The notes below the pieces were generated by a model that saw only the letters and a program-made list of their open reading frames with translations, ran no database searches and was not told where the DNA came from. A stretch of 64,000 bases of DNA. Origin: Deinococcus fonticola. Lineage in GTDB: Bacteria; Deinococcota; Deinococci; Deinococcales; Deinococcaceae. The stretch covers positions 10,953-74,952 of the forward strand of contig NZ_SMMH01000019.1 in the NCBI RefSeq assembly GCF_004634215.1, read 5' to 3'. Of this stretch, positions 9,822-20,691 are shown in pieces. Every line of letters starts with the position of its first letter. Position 1 is the first letter of the stretch. The position numbers were made by a program, and so were the translations under genes.

Positions 9822-11987
9822 ATGAATAAACGACACGTTCTTCTCCTGACCGCCGTGCTGGGCATGGCCGCCCTCCCCGTCCTCGCCCAGTCGTCGGCCC
9901 CCACCGACGCGCAACTGCGTACCGACAAGATCACGGTGGAAACCGGCACCTACACCGGCCCGCTGTCCAGCCTGCTGGCCGCCATCGCCAAGACGGCCGG
10001 CTACGGCCTGATCCTCGACACGGATGTCGACCTGCAACAGACGCCGGCCACCACACCCACTTCCGGCGCCGCCACGCCTGCTCCGACGGGTCGCCCGGTG
10101 GTGTACTCCTTCAAGGACAAACCGTTCAACGAAGTGTGGCCCCTGCTGATGGACGTGTACGGCCTGAGCTACGAGGTCATTCAGGTGGGCGGCCAGCCGG
10201 TGCTGCGCGTCGGCAATGCCCCCATTCAGCGCATCGTGAATCTGAAGAACGCCGACGCTAAAACTGTCGTGGAACAAGTTAGTCGCCTATTCGGTGAGCC
10301 AATAGTTCAAGACAACCCACAACGGGATGCTTCAGGCAATGTAGTAGGTTTTAATAAACAGATTGTCGGTTACAAATTTAATTCACCCTCACTGAAGATT
10401 GTTGGGGACGATAAGACAAATAGTATTGTCGTCATTGGTACGAATAAAGAAGTCATTGATGTTATAAATGCGATTCAAAATGTTGATGTTCAGGAAAGGA
10501 CTGTATCTGGATCAAAAACATATATTGCCAATAAAGACACGGCATCTGTTGTTAAATTCATTGAATCTACCGCCCCCGATATCAAAGTAACTACTTTTAG
10601 CGGAACTAACAAAATTTTCCTTGAAGGCCCAGAAAAACGTCTTAGTTACATTGATGGATTGCTAAATCAGTTCGATCTAGCAGAGATTGCAACTAAGGAA
10701 AATGACCCATCACTTATCCAAACGGTTAGAATTGTTTATACTGCCAAGTCGGGTGCAGCAAATGCCAATAATCTAACTGCCGTCCTATCAAGCCAGTTTC
10801 CCAGAGTTCGTTTCACACCACTGGCAGGAACAGCAAATATCATTCTCAATGGTACCCAATCTGACATTAAAGAGGCCCAAAGCCTGTTAGCTCAGATTGA
10901 TATTGCTCCAGCCACCGCGCCCACCACCGTGCAGCGCGTGTTTCAACTGGTGAACGCCAGCGCCGAGGAAGTCAAGGCCACGCTGGAAGGCACCCTGCAA
11001 AAGGAAGTGACGAGTACCGCCCAGCGCGGCACCGGCACCACCCTGCTGGACGTGAACGGCAACCCCATCAGCGCCCTGGTGCCCCCCAGCCAGCAGGCCA
11101 GCGCCGACGCGCAGGGCCTGAAGACCACGGACCTGAGCGGCACCACGCCAACCACGGCGCCCGACATGCCGAACATCATCGCCGACAAGCGCACCAACAC
11201 CATCATCGTGCGCGGCACGCCGCTTCAGGTGGATCAGGTGGCGGAACTTATTCCGCAACTCGACAAGGTGGTGCCGCAGATCAACGTGCAGGTTCGCATT
11301 CAGGAACTGACCGACTCGGCGACCCGCAGCCTGGGCCTGAACGCCAACCTCAACTTCGGCGGCTTCAGCATCGGCACCTCGTCGGGCACCGGCCTGGCCG
11401 CCACCTTCGACCCCACCAAGACGCTGATGGGCTTCAACATCTTCCCCACCCTGACGGCCCTGGAAACCCAGAACCTGGCGCGCCGGGTGTACGACGGCAA
11501 CGTCACCATGCAGAGCGGCCAGCGTGCTCTGGGCGGCACGAGCCAGACGGAAAATGCGTCGTCCACCGCCGCCGCCTCGGTCAAGTCGGGCGGTTCGCTG
11601 GAAATCAACATTCCCAGCCAGGCGGCCAACATTCCCAGCATTCAGAAAACCATCGATTACGGCGTGATTCTGGATTTCTTCAGCCCGCAGGTGGCCCCAG
11701 ACGGCACCATCACCGTGCGCGTGCGCGGCAAGGTGAACACACCGCCGGCCAACATTACGGCCAACAACATCCCCTACGTCCTGAACTTCCAGAACAGCGA
11801 GGCGCAGAGCCTGGTGTCCTTCAAGAGCGGCGAAACGCTGCTGCTGGCCGGCCTGATGGGCAACACCGCGGCGAACGGCAGCACCGGGATTCCCTACCTG
11901 TCGAAGTTCGGTATCGGTGGAACGACCACCAAGGACAGCAAGTTCTCGCAACTGCTGGTCATCATCACCGGCACCATCGTCAAGTAA
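9822..11987 (+). CDS. pilQ: Type IV pilus secretin PilQ (with an AT-rich internal segment)
   Basis: 721 residues. PilQ forms the outer-membrane channel for pili and DNA uptake. Signal peptide about 1-23; several N-domains of beta-alpha-beta type (about 30-480, for example LKIVGDDKTNSIVVIG and DKRTNTIIVRGTP); the secretin domain (about 485-721) starts at QINVQVRIQEL and ends with GIPYLSKFGIGGTTTKDSK and LLVIITGTIV. Residues about 146-361 are encoded by DNA of 32-40% GC with codons such as ATA and TTA, whereas both flanks are above 60%. The frame is intact and the encoded domains look normal, so this is probably a recombined segment and not a pseudogene. A terminator follows. Confidence 0.95.
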   Translation: MNKRHVLLLTAVLGMAALPVLAQSSAPTDAQLRTDKITVETGTYTGPLSSLLAAIAKTAGYGLILDTDVDLQQTPATTPTSGAATPAPTGRPVVYSFKDKPFNEVWPLLMDVYGLSYEVIQVGGQPVLRVGNAPIQRIVNLKNADAKTVVEQVSRLFGEPIVQDNPQRDASGNVVGFNKQIVGYKFNSPSLKIVGDDKTNSIVVIGTNKEVIDVINAIQNVDVQERTVSGSKTYIANKDTASVVKFIESTAPDIKVTTFSGTNKIFLEGPEKRLSYIDGLLNQFDLAEIATKENDPSLIQTVRIVYTAKSGAANANNLTAVLSSQFPRVRFTPLAGTANIILNGTQSDIKEAQSLLAQIDIAPATAPTTVQRVFQLVNASAEEVKATLEGTLQKEVTSTAQRGTGTTLLDVNGNPISALVPPSQQASADAQGLKTTDLSGTTPTTAPDMPNIIADKRTNTIIVRGTPLQVDQVAELIPQLDKVVPQINVQVRIQELTDSATRSLGLNANLNFGGFSIGTSSGTGLAATFDPTKTLMGFNIFPTLTALETQNLARRVYDGNVTMQSGQRALGGTSQTENASSTAAASVKSGGSLEINIPSQAANIPSIQKTIDYGVILDFFSPQVAPDGTITVRVRGKVNTPPANITANNIPYVLNFQNSEAQSLVSFKSGETLLLAGLMGNTAANGSTGIPYLSKFGIGGTTTKDSKFSQLLVIITGTIVK
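10257..10905. other. Low-GC mosaic segment inside pilQ
   Basis: Hand counts of the 60-base rows from 10321 to 10561 give 19-24 G/C each (32-40%). The row at 10201 has 36 (60%) and that at 10921 has 38 (63%). Boundaries are estimated from the abrupt change in third-position use after the codon for Asp near 10256 and before the Pro/Ala/Thr run near 10908. No terminal repeat or integrase site is visible at either edge. Confidence 0.8.
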
Positions 11988-12000
11988 GGTTCGGGTTCGG

Positions 12001-12035
12001 GCAGGCGCTCCCTGGTGGGGCGTCTGCTGTTTTTT
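12001..12035 (+). terminator. Rho-independent terminator after pilQ
   Basis: Stem of 11 bp (GCAGGCGCTCC with GGGGCGTCTGC, two G-U pairs), loop CTGGT, followed by a run of T residues. It separates the pil operon from the aro genes. Confidence 0.85.
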
Positions 12036-12102
12036 GGCTGTACTTTTGATGGCCGTGTGGCTTTTGTTTGGTCAGGGGCGCGTTTTCCAGGCGGCCAGGC
12101 TC

Positions 12103-12108
12103 TAGAGT
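12103..12108 (+). promoter_or_regulatory. -10 element of aroC (leaderless type)
   Basis: TAGAGT ends 7 nt before the aroC ATG at 12116; there is no Shine-Dalgarno sequence. Confidence 0.5.
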
Positions 12109-12115
12109 CGGTCTT

Positions 12116-13264
12116 ATGAGGTACTTGACTGCCGGGGAGTCGCACGGGCCGCAATTGACGGCCATCATCGAGGGGTTGCCTTCGCAGTTGCCGCTGGGCA
12201 AGGGGGACATCGATCCGTGGCTGCGCCGGCGTCAGGGCGGGTACGGGCGTGGGCGGCGCATGGTCATCGAGACGGACGAGGCCGACATCCTGAGTGGGGT
12301 GCGTTCGGGCCGCACGACGGGCGCGCCGGTCACGCTGGTGATTGCCAACAAGGATCACCGCAACTGGACGGAGATCATGTCGCCGGAAGCAGGTGGGGAG
12401 CCGCGCAAGAAGGCCCTGACCGATGCGCGGCCCGGTCACGCCGACCTGACCGGCGGCATCAAGTACCGCCACCGGGATTTGCGCGATGTGCTGGAACGGG
12501 CCTCGGCGCGGGAAACGGCCGCCAGGGTGGCGGTGGGCAGCGTGGCGCTGAAGTTGTTGTCCGAACTGGGCGTGCAGGGCGCAAACTTCGTGTCGAGTCT
12601 GGCTGGTATCGAGACGCGACAGGCATTCAGCTGGGACGCGCTGGACGCCATCGAGGACTCTGACCTGCGTACACCCGACGCGGACGCGGCCGGGCAGATG
12701 CGCGAGCGGATCGATCAGGCCAAGAAGGACGGGGACACGCTGGGCGGCATTCTGGAGGTGCGCTTCCGGGGCTTGCCGGTCGGTCTTGGAAGTTTCGTGC
12801 ATTACGACCGGAAACTGGATGGCCGGATTGCGCAGGCGTGCCTCAGCGTGCAGGCCATGAAAGGCGTGGAGATCGGGCGGGCCTTCGAGAACGCCATGAA
12901 ACCCGGCAGCGGCGTGCACGACGCCGTGTACTACCGCGAGGGCAGCTACGCGCGCGACACGAACAGCGCGGGCGGCCTGGAAGCCGGCATGACCAACGGC
13001 GAGGAGTTGATCGTGCGGGTCGCCATGAAACCCATCGCCACCCTGATGAAGCCCCTCCCCACCGTGAATGTCGTGACGCACGAGCCTTCGGACGCGGCGC
13101 GGGAACGCAGCGACACCACCGCGGTGCCGGCAGCGGGCGTGATCCTGCAGTGCGTGATCGGCTGGGTGCTGGCCGAAGCCCTGCTGGAAAAATTCGGTGG
13201 GGATACCCTGCCCGAATTACAGGAGCGCGTGGCCGCCGCCCGGACGTTCGCGCGGGAGTACTGA
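12116..13264 (+). CDS. aroC: Chorismate synthase
   Basis: 382 residues. It converts EPSP to chorismate with reduced FMN, the last step of the shikimate pathway. Signatures: N-terminal GESHGPQLTAIIEGLPS, then GGYGRGRRM, RPGHADLTGGIKYRH and, near the C-terminus, the conserved Arg/Asp region DAARERSDTTAVPAAGVI. Longer open frames upstream lack a start signal, whereas the chosen ATG follows a leaderless-type -10. It begins a cluster with aroK, aroB and aroQ directly after pilQ. Confidence 0.97.
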   Translation: MRYLTAGESHGPQLTAIIEGLPSQLPLGKGDIDPWLRRRQGGYGRGRRMVIETDEADILSGVRSGRTTGAPVTLVIANKDHRNWTEIMSPEAGGEPRKKALTDARPGHADLTGGIKYRHRDLRDVLERASARETAARVAVGSVALKLLSELGVQGANFVSSLAGIETRQAFSWDALDAIEDSDLRTPDADAAGQMRERIDQAKKDGDTLGGILEVRFRGLPVGLGSFVHYDRKLDGRIAQACLSVQAMKGVEIGRAFENAMKPGSGVHDAVYYREGSYARDTNSAGGLEAGMTNGEELIVRVAMKPIATLMKPLPTVNVVTHEPSDAARERSDTTAVPAAGVILQCVIGWVLAEALLEKFGGDTLPELQERVAAARTFAREY

Positions 13265-13363
13265 GCTGCCGACATGCTGGAACCAGCACTGGATGAGAAC
13301 GTTCGAAACAGCCTGGAGACGCATCTGCTCACTCTGGATCAAGCTGAAGTTCAGCCTCTCCCG

Positions 13364-13380
13364 GACAATTGTCTTAAACT
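13364..13380 (+). promoter_or_regulatory. aroK promoter: palindrome next to a leaderless-type -10
   Basis: TAAACT (13375-13380) ends 7 nt before the aroK ATG. Just upstream is the perfect 10-base palindrome GACAATTGTC (13364-13373), which could be an operator because it lies between the -35 and -10 positions. Confidence 0.4.
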
Positions 13381-13387
13381 GTCCCCC

Positions 13388-13984
13388 ATGTCAAATTCCG
13401 GCCTGATCGAGCGACCCGTCACCTGGGTGGCCCTGGCTGGGTTCATGGGCACCGGGAAAAGCCGCGTGGGCTGGGAACTCTCTCGGGCGCTGGCGCTTCA
13501 CTTCGTGGATACCGACAAACTCATCACGCGCGTGGTGGGCAAAAGCATTCCCGAGGTGTTCGCGCAGGAAGGCGAAGGCTACTTCCGCGCCTGCGAACAC
13601 GAGGTGGTGCAGCGTGTCACGCGGCTGGAACACGCCGTGATCAGCCTGGGGGGCGGCACCTTCATTCACGAGGAGAACCGCCGCCGCCTGCTGCAACGCG
13701 GCCCGGTGGTGGTGCTGTGGGCCACACCGGAAACCGTATACCAGCGCACGAAAAACAGTGACCGCCCGCTGCTGAAGTCGGAAGATCCCCTCAGCAAAAT
13801 CAAGAACCTGATGGACGAACGCGAAAGCATTTACCGCGAGGGCACCATTCACGTTCACAGTGACGGACGACCCAGCGAGGAGATCGTCGAGGAGATTCTC
13901 GAGCGCCTGGAACGCTGGGCCGAGGTGCATCAGGCCTGGCCGGAGATCACGGAAGCGGAGTGGAGCGACTGTGTCACCGATTGA
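13388..13984 (+). CDS. aroK: Shikimate kinase
   Basis: 198 residues. It phosphorylates shikimate at the 3-OH with ATP. P-loop GFMGTGKS (18-25), shikimate-binding DTDKLI, the glycine-rich ISLGGGTF, and the lid Arg in NSDRPLL. The ATG at 13388 leaves a normal N-terminus; an upstream in-frame start (13274) would add residues unlike the family. The stop lies within the first unit of a 15-bp triplicate repeat that also forms the start of aroB. The C-terminal tail beyond residue 170 is longer than in typical enzymes. Confidence 0.95.
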   Translation: MSNSGLIERPVTWVALAGFMGTGKSRVGWELSRALALHFVDTDKLITRVVGKSIPEVFAQEGEGYFRACEHEVVQRVTRLEHAVISLGGGTFIHEENRRRLLQRGPVVVLWATPETVYQRTKNSDRPLLKSEDPLSKIKNLMDERESIYREGTIHVHSDGRPSEEIVEEILERLERWAEVHQAWPEITEAEWSDCVTD

Positions 13985-15059
13985 GGGGTCACGGATTGAG
14001 GGGTCACCGACTGAGGGGCGGACGGTCGAGGTCGGCGGGCCGCACCCGTACACTGTTCACGTGGGTGCCGGGTTGCTCTCGCAGATCAGGGTCAAAGAGC
14101 GTCAGGTGGCCCTGATCCACGCTGAAGATCTGCCGGGCGAGTACGTAAAAGAGGTGGAGGCCGGCCTGCAACCTGTCGTGACGGTGCGCGTCCCCGCGCG
14201 TGACGCCTGTAAAACGCTGGACGTGTACGCGAACGTGTTGTCACAACTGGCGCAGGTGAACCTGCCGCGTGACGGCGCGGTGATCGGTCTGGGCGGCGGG
14301 GCCGTGACGGATCTAGCAGGGTTCGTGGCCGCCTCTTACCTGCGCGGGGTGGCTTTTTACACCCTGCCGACCACGCTGCTGGGCATGGTGGACGCTGCCG
14401 TGGGGGGCAAAACAGGCGTGAATTTACCCGAGGGTAAAAATCTGGTGGGCGCCTTCTGGCCGCCGCAAGCCGTGTGGTGCGATACCGACACCTTGACCAG
14501 CCTGCCGCCCGCCGTATTCCGTGAGGGCGCGGCGGAAGCCTTCAAGCATGGCCTGATTGCCGATCCGACACTCCTGACCCGTGTGCTCGACCCGGAATTC
14601 AGGCCCGGCGGCGCCCTGCTGGAAAGCACCCTGGCCGATGCCATTGCCGTCAAGGCCGCCGTCGTGACCCGTGACCTGACCGAGCAGGGCGAACGGGCGT
14701 TCCTGAATTTCGGTCACACACTGGCGCACGCCCTCGAGGGCGTTACGCATCAGGGCATAGCGCACGGCGAGGCGGTGGGGTACGGCATGCATTACGCCGC
14801 CATCCTCAGCCGCGAGATGGGCGGCGCCGACCTGACCGGGCACACACGGAAGTTCCTCGACTGGCAGCAGCCCACGTCCCTGCCTGCCCTGAAGTTCGAT
14901 GAGGTGACGGCTTACATGAACCGCGACAAGAAGGCCGACAGCGACGGCGTGCGCTTCGTGCTGCTGCGCGATGTCGCCCAGCCTTATCTGACGAGGGTGC
15001 CGGAGGATGTGCTGCGCCGTTCGTTCGGGGAATGGCTGGGGCAGATTCAAACTCGCTGA
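13971..15059 (+). CDS. aroB: 3-Dehydroquinate synthase
   Basis: 362 residues from a GTG overlapping aroK by 14 bases, with TGGAG eight bases upstream. It cyclises DAHP to 3-dehydroquinate using NAD and a metal ion. NAD-binding [39 protein letters not shown], and the metal-binding Glu/His region ([31 protein letters not shown]) are all present. The N-terminus reads [15 protein letters not shown], encoded by three tandem 15-bp units, an addition not needed for the fold, so translation might also begin later. Confidence 0.95.
   Translation: MSPIEGSRIEGSPTEGRTVEVGGPHPYTVHVGAGLLSQIRVKERQVALIHAEDLPGEYVKEVEAGLQPVVTVRVPARDACKTLDVYANVLSQLAQVNLPRDGAVIGLGGGAVTDLAGFVAASYLRGVAFYTLPTTLLGMVDAAVGGKTGVNLPEGKNLVGAFWPPQAVWCDTDTLTSLPPAVFREGAAEAFKHGLIADPTLLTRVLDPEFRPGGALLESTLADAIAVKAAVVTRDLTEQGERAFLNFGHTLAHALEGVTHQGIAHGEAVGYGMHYAAILSREMGGADLTGHTRKFLDWQQPTSLPALKFDEVTAYMNRDKKADSDGVRFVLLRDVAQPYLTRVPEDVLRRSFGEWLGQIQTR
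13973..14017. repeat. 15-bp direct repeat, three copies, at the aroK/aroB junction
   Basis: Units at 13973-13987, 13988-14002 and 14003-14017 read GTCACCGATTGAGGG with single-base changes. The repeat contains the aroK stop and encodes a five-residue repeat in aroB. Confidence 0.9.
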
Positions 15060-15074
15060 CAGGGGCTGAACAGG

Positions 15075-15080
15075 TATCCT
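15075..15080 (+). promoter_or_regulatory. -10 element of aroQ (leaderless type)
   Basis: TATCCT ends 6 nt before the aroQ ATG at 15087. Confidence 0.45.
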
Positions 15081-15086
15081 GCTCCT

Positions 15087-15515
15087 ATGCTGCTGGTGCT
15101 GAACGGCCCGAACCTGAACCGCCTTGGCCTGCGTGAACCTGGTGTGTACGGCACGCAGACGCTGGAAGACCTGGAACGCCAGTGCGAGACGTGGGGCGCG
15201 GAGCTCGGCGAGGCCGTGACCTGCCGCCAGAGCAACTTCGAGGGACAACTGCTGGAGTGGATTCAGGAGGCGCAGGAGCAGGGGTTCACGGGCATCGTGA
15301 TCAACCCGGGGGCCCTGACGCACTACAGTTACGCGCTGCGGGACGCCATTGCCGGCCAGGCCGTGCCCGTGGTGGAGGTGCATATTTCCAACGTGGATGC
15401 CCGCGAGGAATTTCGCCACCACTCCGTGACGGCGGCCGTGTGTAGGGGGAAAATCAGCGGCCTGGGCTTTCTGGGCTACCGCCTGGCGATGGAGGCCCTG
15501 ACCGAACAGGAGTGA
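15087..15515 (+). CDS. aroQ: 3-Dehydroquinate dehydratase, type II
   Basis: 142 residues, the type II size. It dehydrates 3-dehydroquinate to 3-dehydroshikimate. GPNLNRLGLREPGVYG (7-22) holds the flexible lid with the catalytic Arg and Tyr21; NPGALTHYSYALRDA and VEVHISNV carry the substrate-binding Asn and catalytic His. It closes the aro cluster. A perfect 7-bp hairpin (ATCGCCC/GGGCGAT, 15532-15549) without a T-run follows the stop. Confidence 0.96.
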   Translation: MLLVLNGPNLNRLGLREPGVYGTQTLEDLERQCETWGAELGEAVTCRQSNFEGQLLEWIQEAQEQGFTGIVINPGALTHYSYALRDAIAGQAVPVVEVHISNVDAREEFRHHSVTAAVCRGKISGLGFLGYRLAMEALTEQE

Positions 15516-15636
15516 GCCCGATGGCGGTTGAATCGCCCACTTGGGCGATGAAACCCGACCAGCGGGAGATGCTGAAAGACGCGCCGCGGAAGATGGGTCA
15601 AAAGCTCTCTTTTGGTTGGCCCCCGGCGTGTAAAAC

Positions 15637-15732
15637 GAATTCCGTTTGTTTCGTTCACCCACCTGAACGTCACTGGTTGGTTCACTCCACGTCCGGAACC
15701 GTTTTTCTCCTTCTCGCTCCGCTCGGATTGAA
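15637..15732 (+). repeat. Dispersed intergenic repeat, type 1, copy 1
   Basis: About 96 bases that align with 32676-32772 at roughly 75% identity (49 of the first 64 positions match without gaps). The shared borders are GAATTYCGTY at one end and GCTCGGATTGAA at the other. It lies upstream of the LolA-like gene in the same orientation. Confidence 0.75.
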
Positions 15733-15811
15733 CCGTTTTATAAACGATGAGGTAGGAGTTGGTGTAAATGCTCCGTCAGGCGCTCTCCGGTGTTCTCATG
15801 CTTTCAGGCGA

Positions 15812-15817
15812 GATACT
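15812..15817 (+). promoter_or_regulatory. -10 element of the LolA-like gene (leaderless type)
   Basis: GATACT ends 7 nt before the GTG at 15825, supporting that start. Confidence 0.4.
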
Positions 15818-15824
15818 GACAGAC

Positions 15825-16481
15825 GTGAAAAAGACCCTGATCACCCTGACTGTGCTGACCGCGCTGGGTGCCGCTTCGGCCCAGACGGCGCAGGACATCA
15901 TCAACAAAGTGGACGCCACCCAGAAAGCCGCCAAAGACGTTTCTTTCCGCCTCAGTGGCACGGCCAACTTCGAGACCCAGTCGCAGAAGATCGACCTGAC
16001 CGTGAAAAGCATCCCGGCGCAGAAACTGGCCCGCATTCAGTTTATGGCGCCGGACGCCCTGGCCGACAATATCGTGGTGGCCGACAGCAAGGAAGTGCGC
16101 CAGTACATGTTCCTGACCAACCAGATCACCGTGACCCCCCTCAACAAGGCCGCCAGTAGCGTGGGTATTTCCGGGCTGGACTTCAACAACCTCGGCAACA
16201 CGTCCGACATGCTCAAAAGTTACAACGTGAAATTGATCGGCACGACGGGCAGCGCCGGCAGCCGCGTGTTCCAGCTGGAAGCCACGCCCAAGAGTGGCAG
16301 CGCCGAGAAATCGCGCGTCTGGATCAGCGAAGCGGGCTGGCGTCCGAACAAGATTCAGGCCTTCGACAAGAACGGCAAACTGGTGGCCGACATGACCATC
16401 AGCAACTACAAGGTGAACAGCGGCCTGACCGCCACCGCCCTGAAATCCCTCCCGAAAGACGCCCAGATCATCAAGCAGTAA
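15825..16481 (+). CDS. LolA-like outer-membrane lipoprotein-sorting protein
   Basis: 218 residues from a GTG start. Signal peptide ([19 protein letters not shown]) then a single beta-rich domain of the LolA/LppX fold: [36 protein letters not shown] and [15 protein letters not shown] follow the usual strand order. Such proteins carry lipids or lipoproteins through the periplasm. Deinococcus lacks lipid A, so the cargo is unclear. ATGs at 15768 and 15798 would extend the N-terminus but spoil the signal peptide. A terminator follows. Confidence 0.8.
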   Translation: MKKTLITLTVLTALGAASAQTAQDIINKVDATQKAAKDVSFRLSGTANFETQSQKIDLTVKSIPAQKLARIQFMAPDALADNIVVADSKEVRQYMFLTNQITVTPLNKAASSVGISGLDFNNLGNTSDMLKSYNVKLIGTTGSAGSRVFQLEATPKSGSAEKSRVWISEAGWRPNKIQAFDKNGKLVADMTISNYKVNSGLTATALKSLPKDAQIIKQ

Positions 16482-16501
16482 AGCAAAAGCGAAGTTCAAA
16501 G

Positions 16502-16530
16502 AAGCTCCCGCGAAGATGGGGGCTTTTTTT
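16502..16530 (+). terminator. Rho-independent terminator of the LolA-like gene
   Basis: Stem AAGCTCCC/GGGGGCTT with an 8-base loop, running into seven T residues. Confidence 0.85.
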
Positions 16531-16539
16531 GTGCCATGA

Positions 16540-17742
<1,203 letters not shown>

Positions 17743-17752
17743 CAGGAATCAA

Positions 17753-17808
17753 AGAGAGCAGCGGAGGCTTTCACGCTCTTCGCTGCTCTCTTGTCTGTGC
17801 AATTTTTT
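17753..17808. terminator. Hairpin between convergent lysY and permease genes
   Basis: Perfect 11-bp arms AGAGAGCAGCG (17753-17763) and CGCTGCTCTCT (17781-17791), with six T residues at 17803-17808. It is placed to stop transcription from lysY and possibly from the other side. Confidence 0.6.
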
Positions 17809-17830
17809 CTGCGTGGTCTTTTCTGGGCGG

Positions 17831-18706
17831 TCAGCGGCTGGCGATTTTCAGGCGGCGTTCCATCTGGTCCGTGAAGAAGGTCAGCACGGTGGTCAGCGCG
17901 AGATACACGGCGGCAGCGACCAGCAGCGCGGGAATGGGCTGGAAGGTGCTGCTGCGCACCTGATCGGCAATGCGCAGGATTTCCGTCACGGCGATGGTGG
18001 CGGCCAGCGAGGAATCCTTCAGCAGCGCCACGATGTTGTTCACCAGCGCCGGCAGCGCGAGGCGCAGGGCCTGCGGGAGCACCACCGTAGTCATGGTGGA
18101 CAGGCTGCCCAGGCCCAGCGAGCGGGCGGCCTCGACCTGTCCACGTGGCACGCCCTGCACCCCGCCGCGCACCACTTCAGCGTTGTAAGCGGCGACGTTG
18201 AGGGCGAGCGCGAACACGGCCGCGACAAACGCCGAGCCGAGTTCCAGGAAAGGCCAGGTGTCCGCCCATTCCAGCAGTTTTCCGAAAGGCGGAAACAGTT
18301 CAGGCAGGGCGTAGTAACTGAACAGCAGCTGCACGAAAAGGGGCGTGCCGCGCACCACCCACACGATGAAAGTACAGATGGCGGAAATGAGGCTGCCGAT
18401 CCAGTAGGCGACACTGCCGCGCGTGTTCACGAACAGGGACGTGTTCGCCATTTTCCCCAGCCCCAGGAGCACGCCCAGCACCAGCCCCAGCACCCCGGAC
18501 ACCAGCGTCAGGTAAAGCGTCGTTTTGGCGCCGGACACGAACAGGGCGGCGTTCTTGGTAATCGCTTCGGGCCAGACCGGCAGTTGCAGCGCCAGCGTAA
18601 TCAGCCAGAACAGCACCAGAAACGAAACGATGGCCCCGATGACCCACAGCAGCAGGTTGCTGCCCGGAGCCGCCTGACGCGCAGGCACGCTTCTGGGGGT
18701 GGTCAT
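17831..18706 (-). CDS. Amino-acid ABC transporter permease (HisM/GlnP family)
   Basis: 291 residues. Inner-membrane subunit of a polar amino-acid importer. Hydrophobic segments at about 19-41, 60-83, 98-125, 150-175 and 240-270. The region after GAKTTLYLTLVSGVLGLVLG is the conserved N-terminal half of the permease domain, and the cytoplasmic EAA loop AARSLGLGSLSTMTTVVLPQ docks to the ATPase. The first 25 residues before the first helix are longer than usual. No binding protein or ATPase gene is adjacent, so partners must be encoded elsewhere. Confidence 0.9.
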   Translation of the reverse strand: MTTPRSVPARQAAPGSNLLLWVIGAIVSFLVLFWLITLALQLPVWPEAITKNAALFVSGAKTTLYLTLVSGVLGLVLGVLLGLGKMANTSLFVNTRGSVAYWIGSLISAICTFIVWVVRGTPLFVQLLFSYYALPELFPPFGKLLEWADTWPFLELGSAFVAAVFALALNVAAYNAEVVRGGVQGVPRGQVEAARSLGLGSLSTMTTVVLPQALRLALPALVNNIVALLKDSSLAATIAVTEILRIADQVRSSTFQPIPALLVAAAVYLALTTVLTFFTDQMERRLKIASR

Positions 18707-18863
18707 CGGGACGCCCTCACAGGCGGGAAGGTCAGCCTTGACAGCAACAGGCGTGTGAACATTGCGGGAATCATGTCATATTTCACGGTTGCGGAAAACA
18801 GGTGGAGCAAGAACAGGCAGGAGGGCTGGCCCAGACCCGCGCCGACTCTCCCGTGCCCATCAT

Positions 18864-18887
18864 AAAAAACCGCCCGGAATGGGGCGG
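18864..18887 (-). terminator. Rho-independent terminator of the carboxyltransferase gene
   Basis: On the minus strand CCGCCC/GGGCGG with a 6-base loop, followed by six T residues. Confidence 0.8.
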
Positions 18888-18904
18888 CTTTCTTGCTGAC
18901 TGGT

Positions 18905-20467
<1,563 letters not shown>

Positions 20468-20473
20468 GCGTCT

Positions 20474-20513
20474 AATCTACCCGGATTGCCGCAGGCGAAA
20501 GCGGCAATCCGGG
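20474..20513 (-). promoter_or_regulatory. Promoter of the carboxyltransferase gene with a 13-bp inverted repeat
   Basis: On the minus strand TAGATT (20474-20479) ends 6 nt before the ATG. Directly upstream, CCCGGATTGCCGC (20480-20492) and GCGGCAATCCGGG (20501-20513) form a perfect inverted repeat with an 8-base spacer over the expected -35 region. Confidence 0.5.
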
Positions 20514-20539
20514 TGACTGTCCTGGGAACACGGCCGCCG

Positions 20540-20569
20540 TTAGACCGGGTCAAAGGGCAGGATTATAAT
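20540..20569 (+). promoter_or_regulatory. Orphan promoter-like sequence on the plus strand
   Basis: TTAGAC, 18 bases, TATAAT (20564-20569). No plus-strand gene follows; transcription would run into the 3' end of the VanW gene as antisense. Confidence 0.35.
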
Positions 20570-20691
20570 TTGTGTTCTCGTAACACTGATAGGTCACGTT
20601 CTGTAGCGATTTGCGAGGCTCATCTGCTGAGATGACGACGGATTAACCTCTCTGCAGCAGCTGAGGAAGCAGCGGCAATGGTGAACTTCTC

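Larger units (their letters stand above)
15516..15824. other. Intergenic region between aroQ and the LolA-like gene
   Basis: Contains the aroQ-proximal hairpin (15532-15549), a small CAAAAG/CTTTTG hairpin near 15599-15614, one copy of a dispersed repeat (15637-15732) and the promoter of the next gene. The bases after the repeat (CGTTT TAT AAACG) form another short dyad. No coding sequence is supported. Confidence 0.6.

Noticed and set aside
9822..11987. Reading the low-GC part of pilQ as a pseudogene or inserted foreign gene
   Set aside because: The frame is continuous, the secretin domains are in normal order and total length is normal, so replacement is more likely than insertion or decay.
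17813..18865. Plus-strand frame opposite the amino-acid permease
   Set aside because: Gln/Arg/His-rich shadow; the permease on the minus strand has clear helices and EAA loop.
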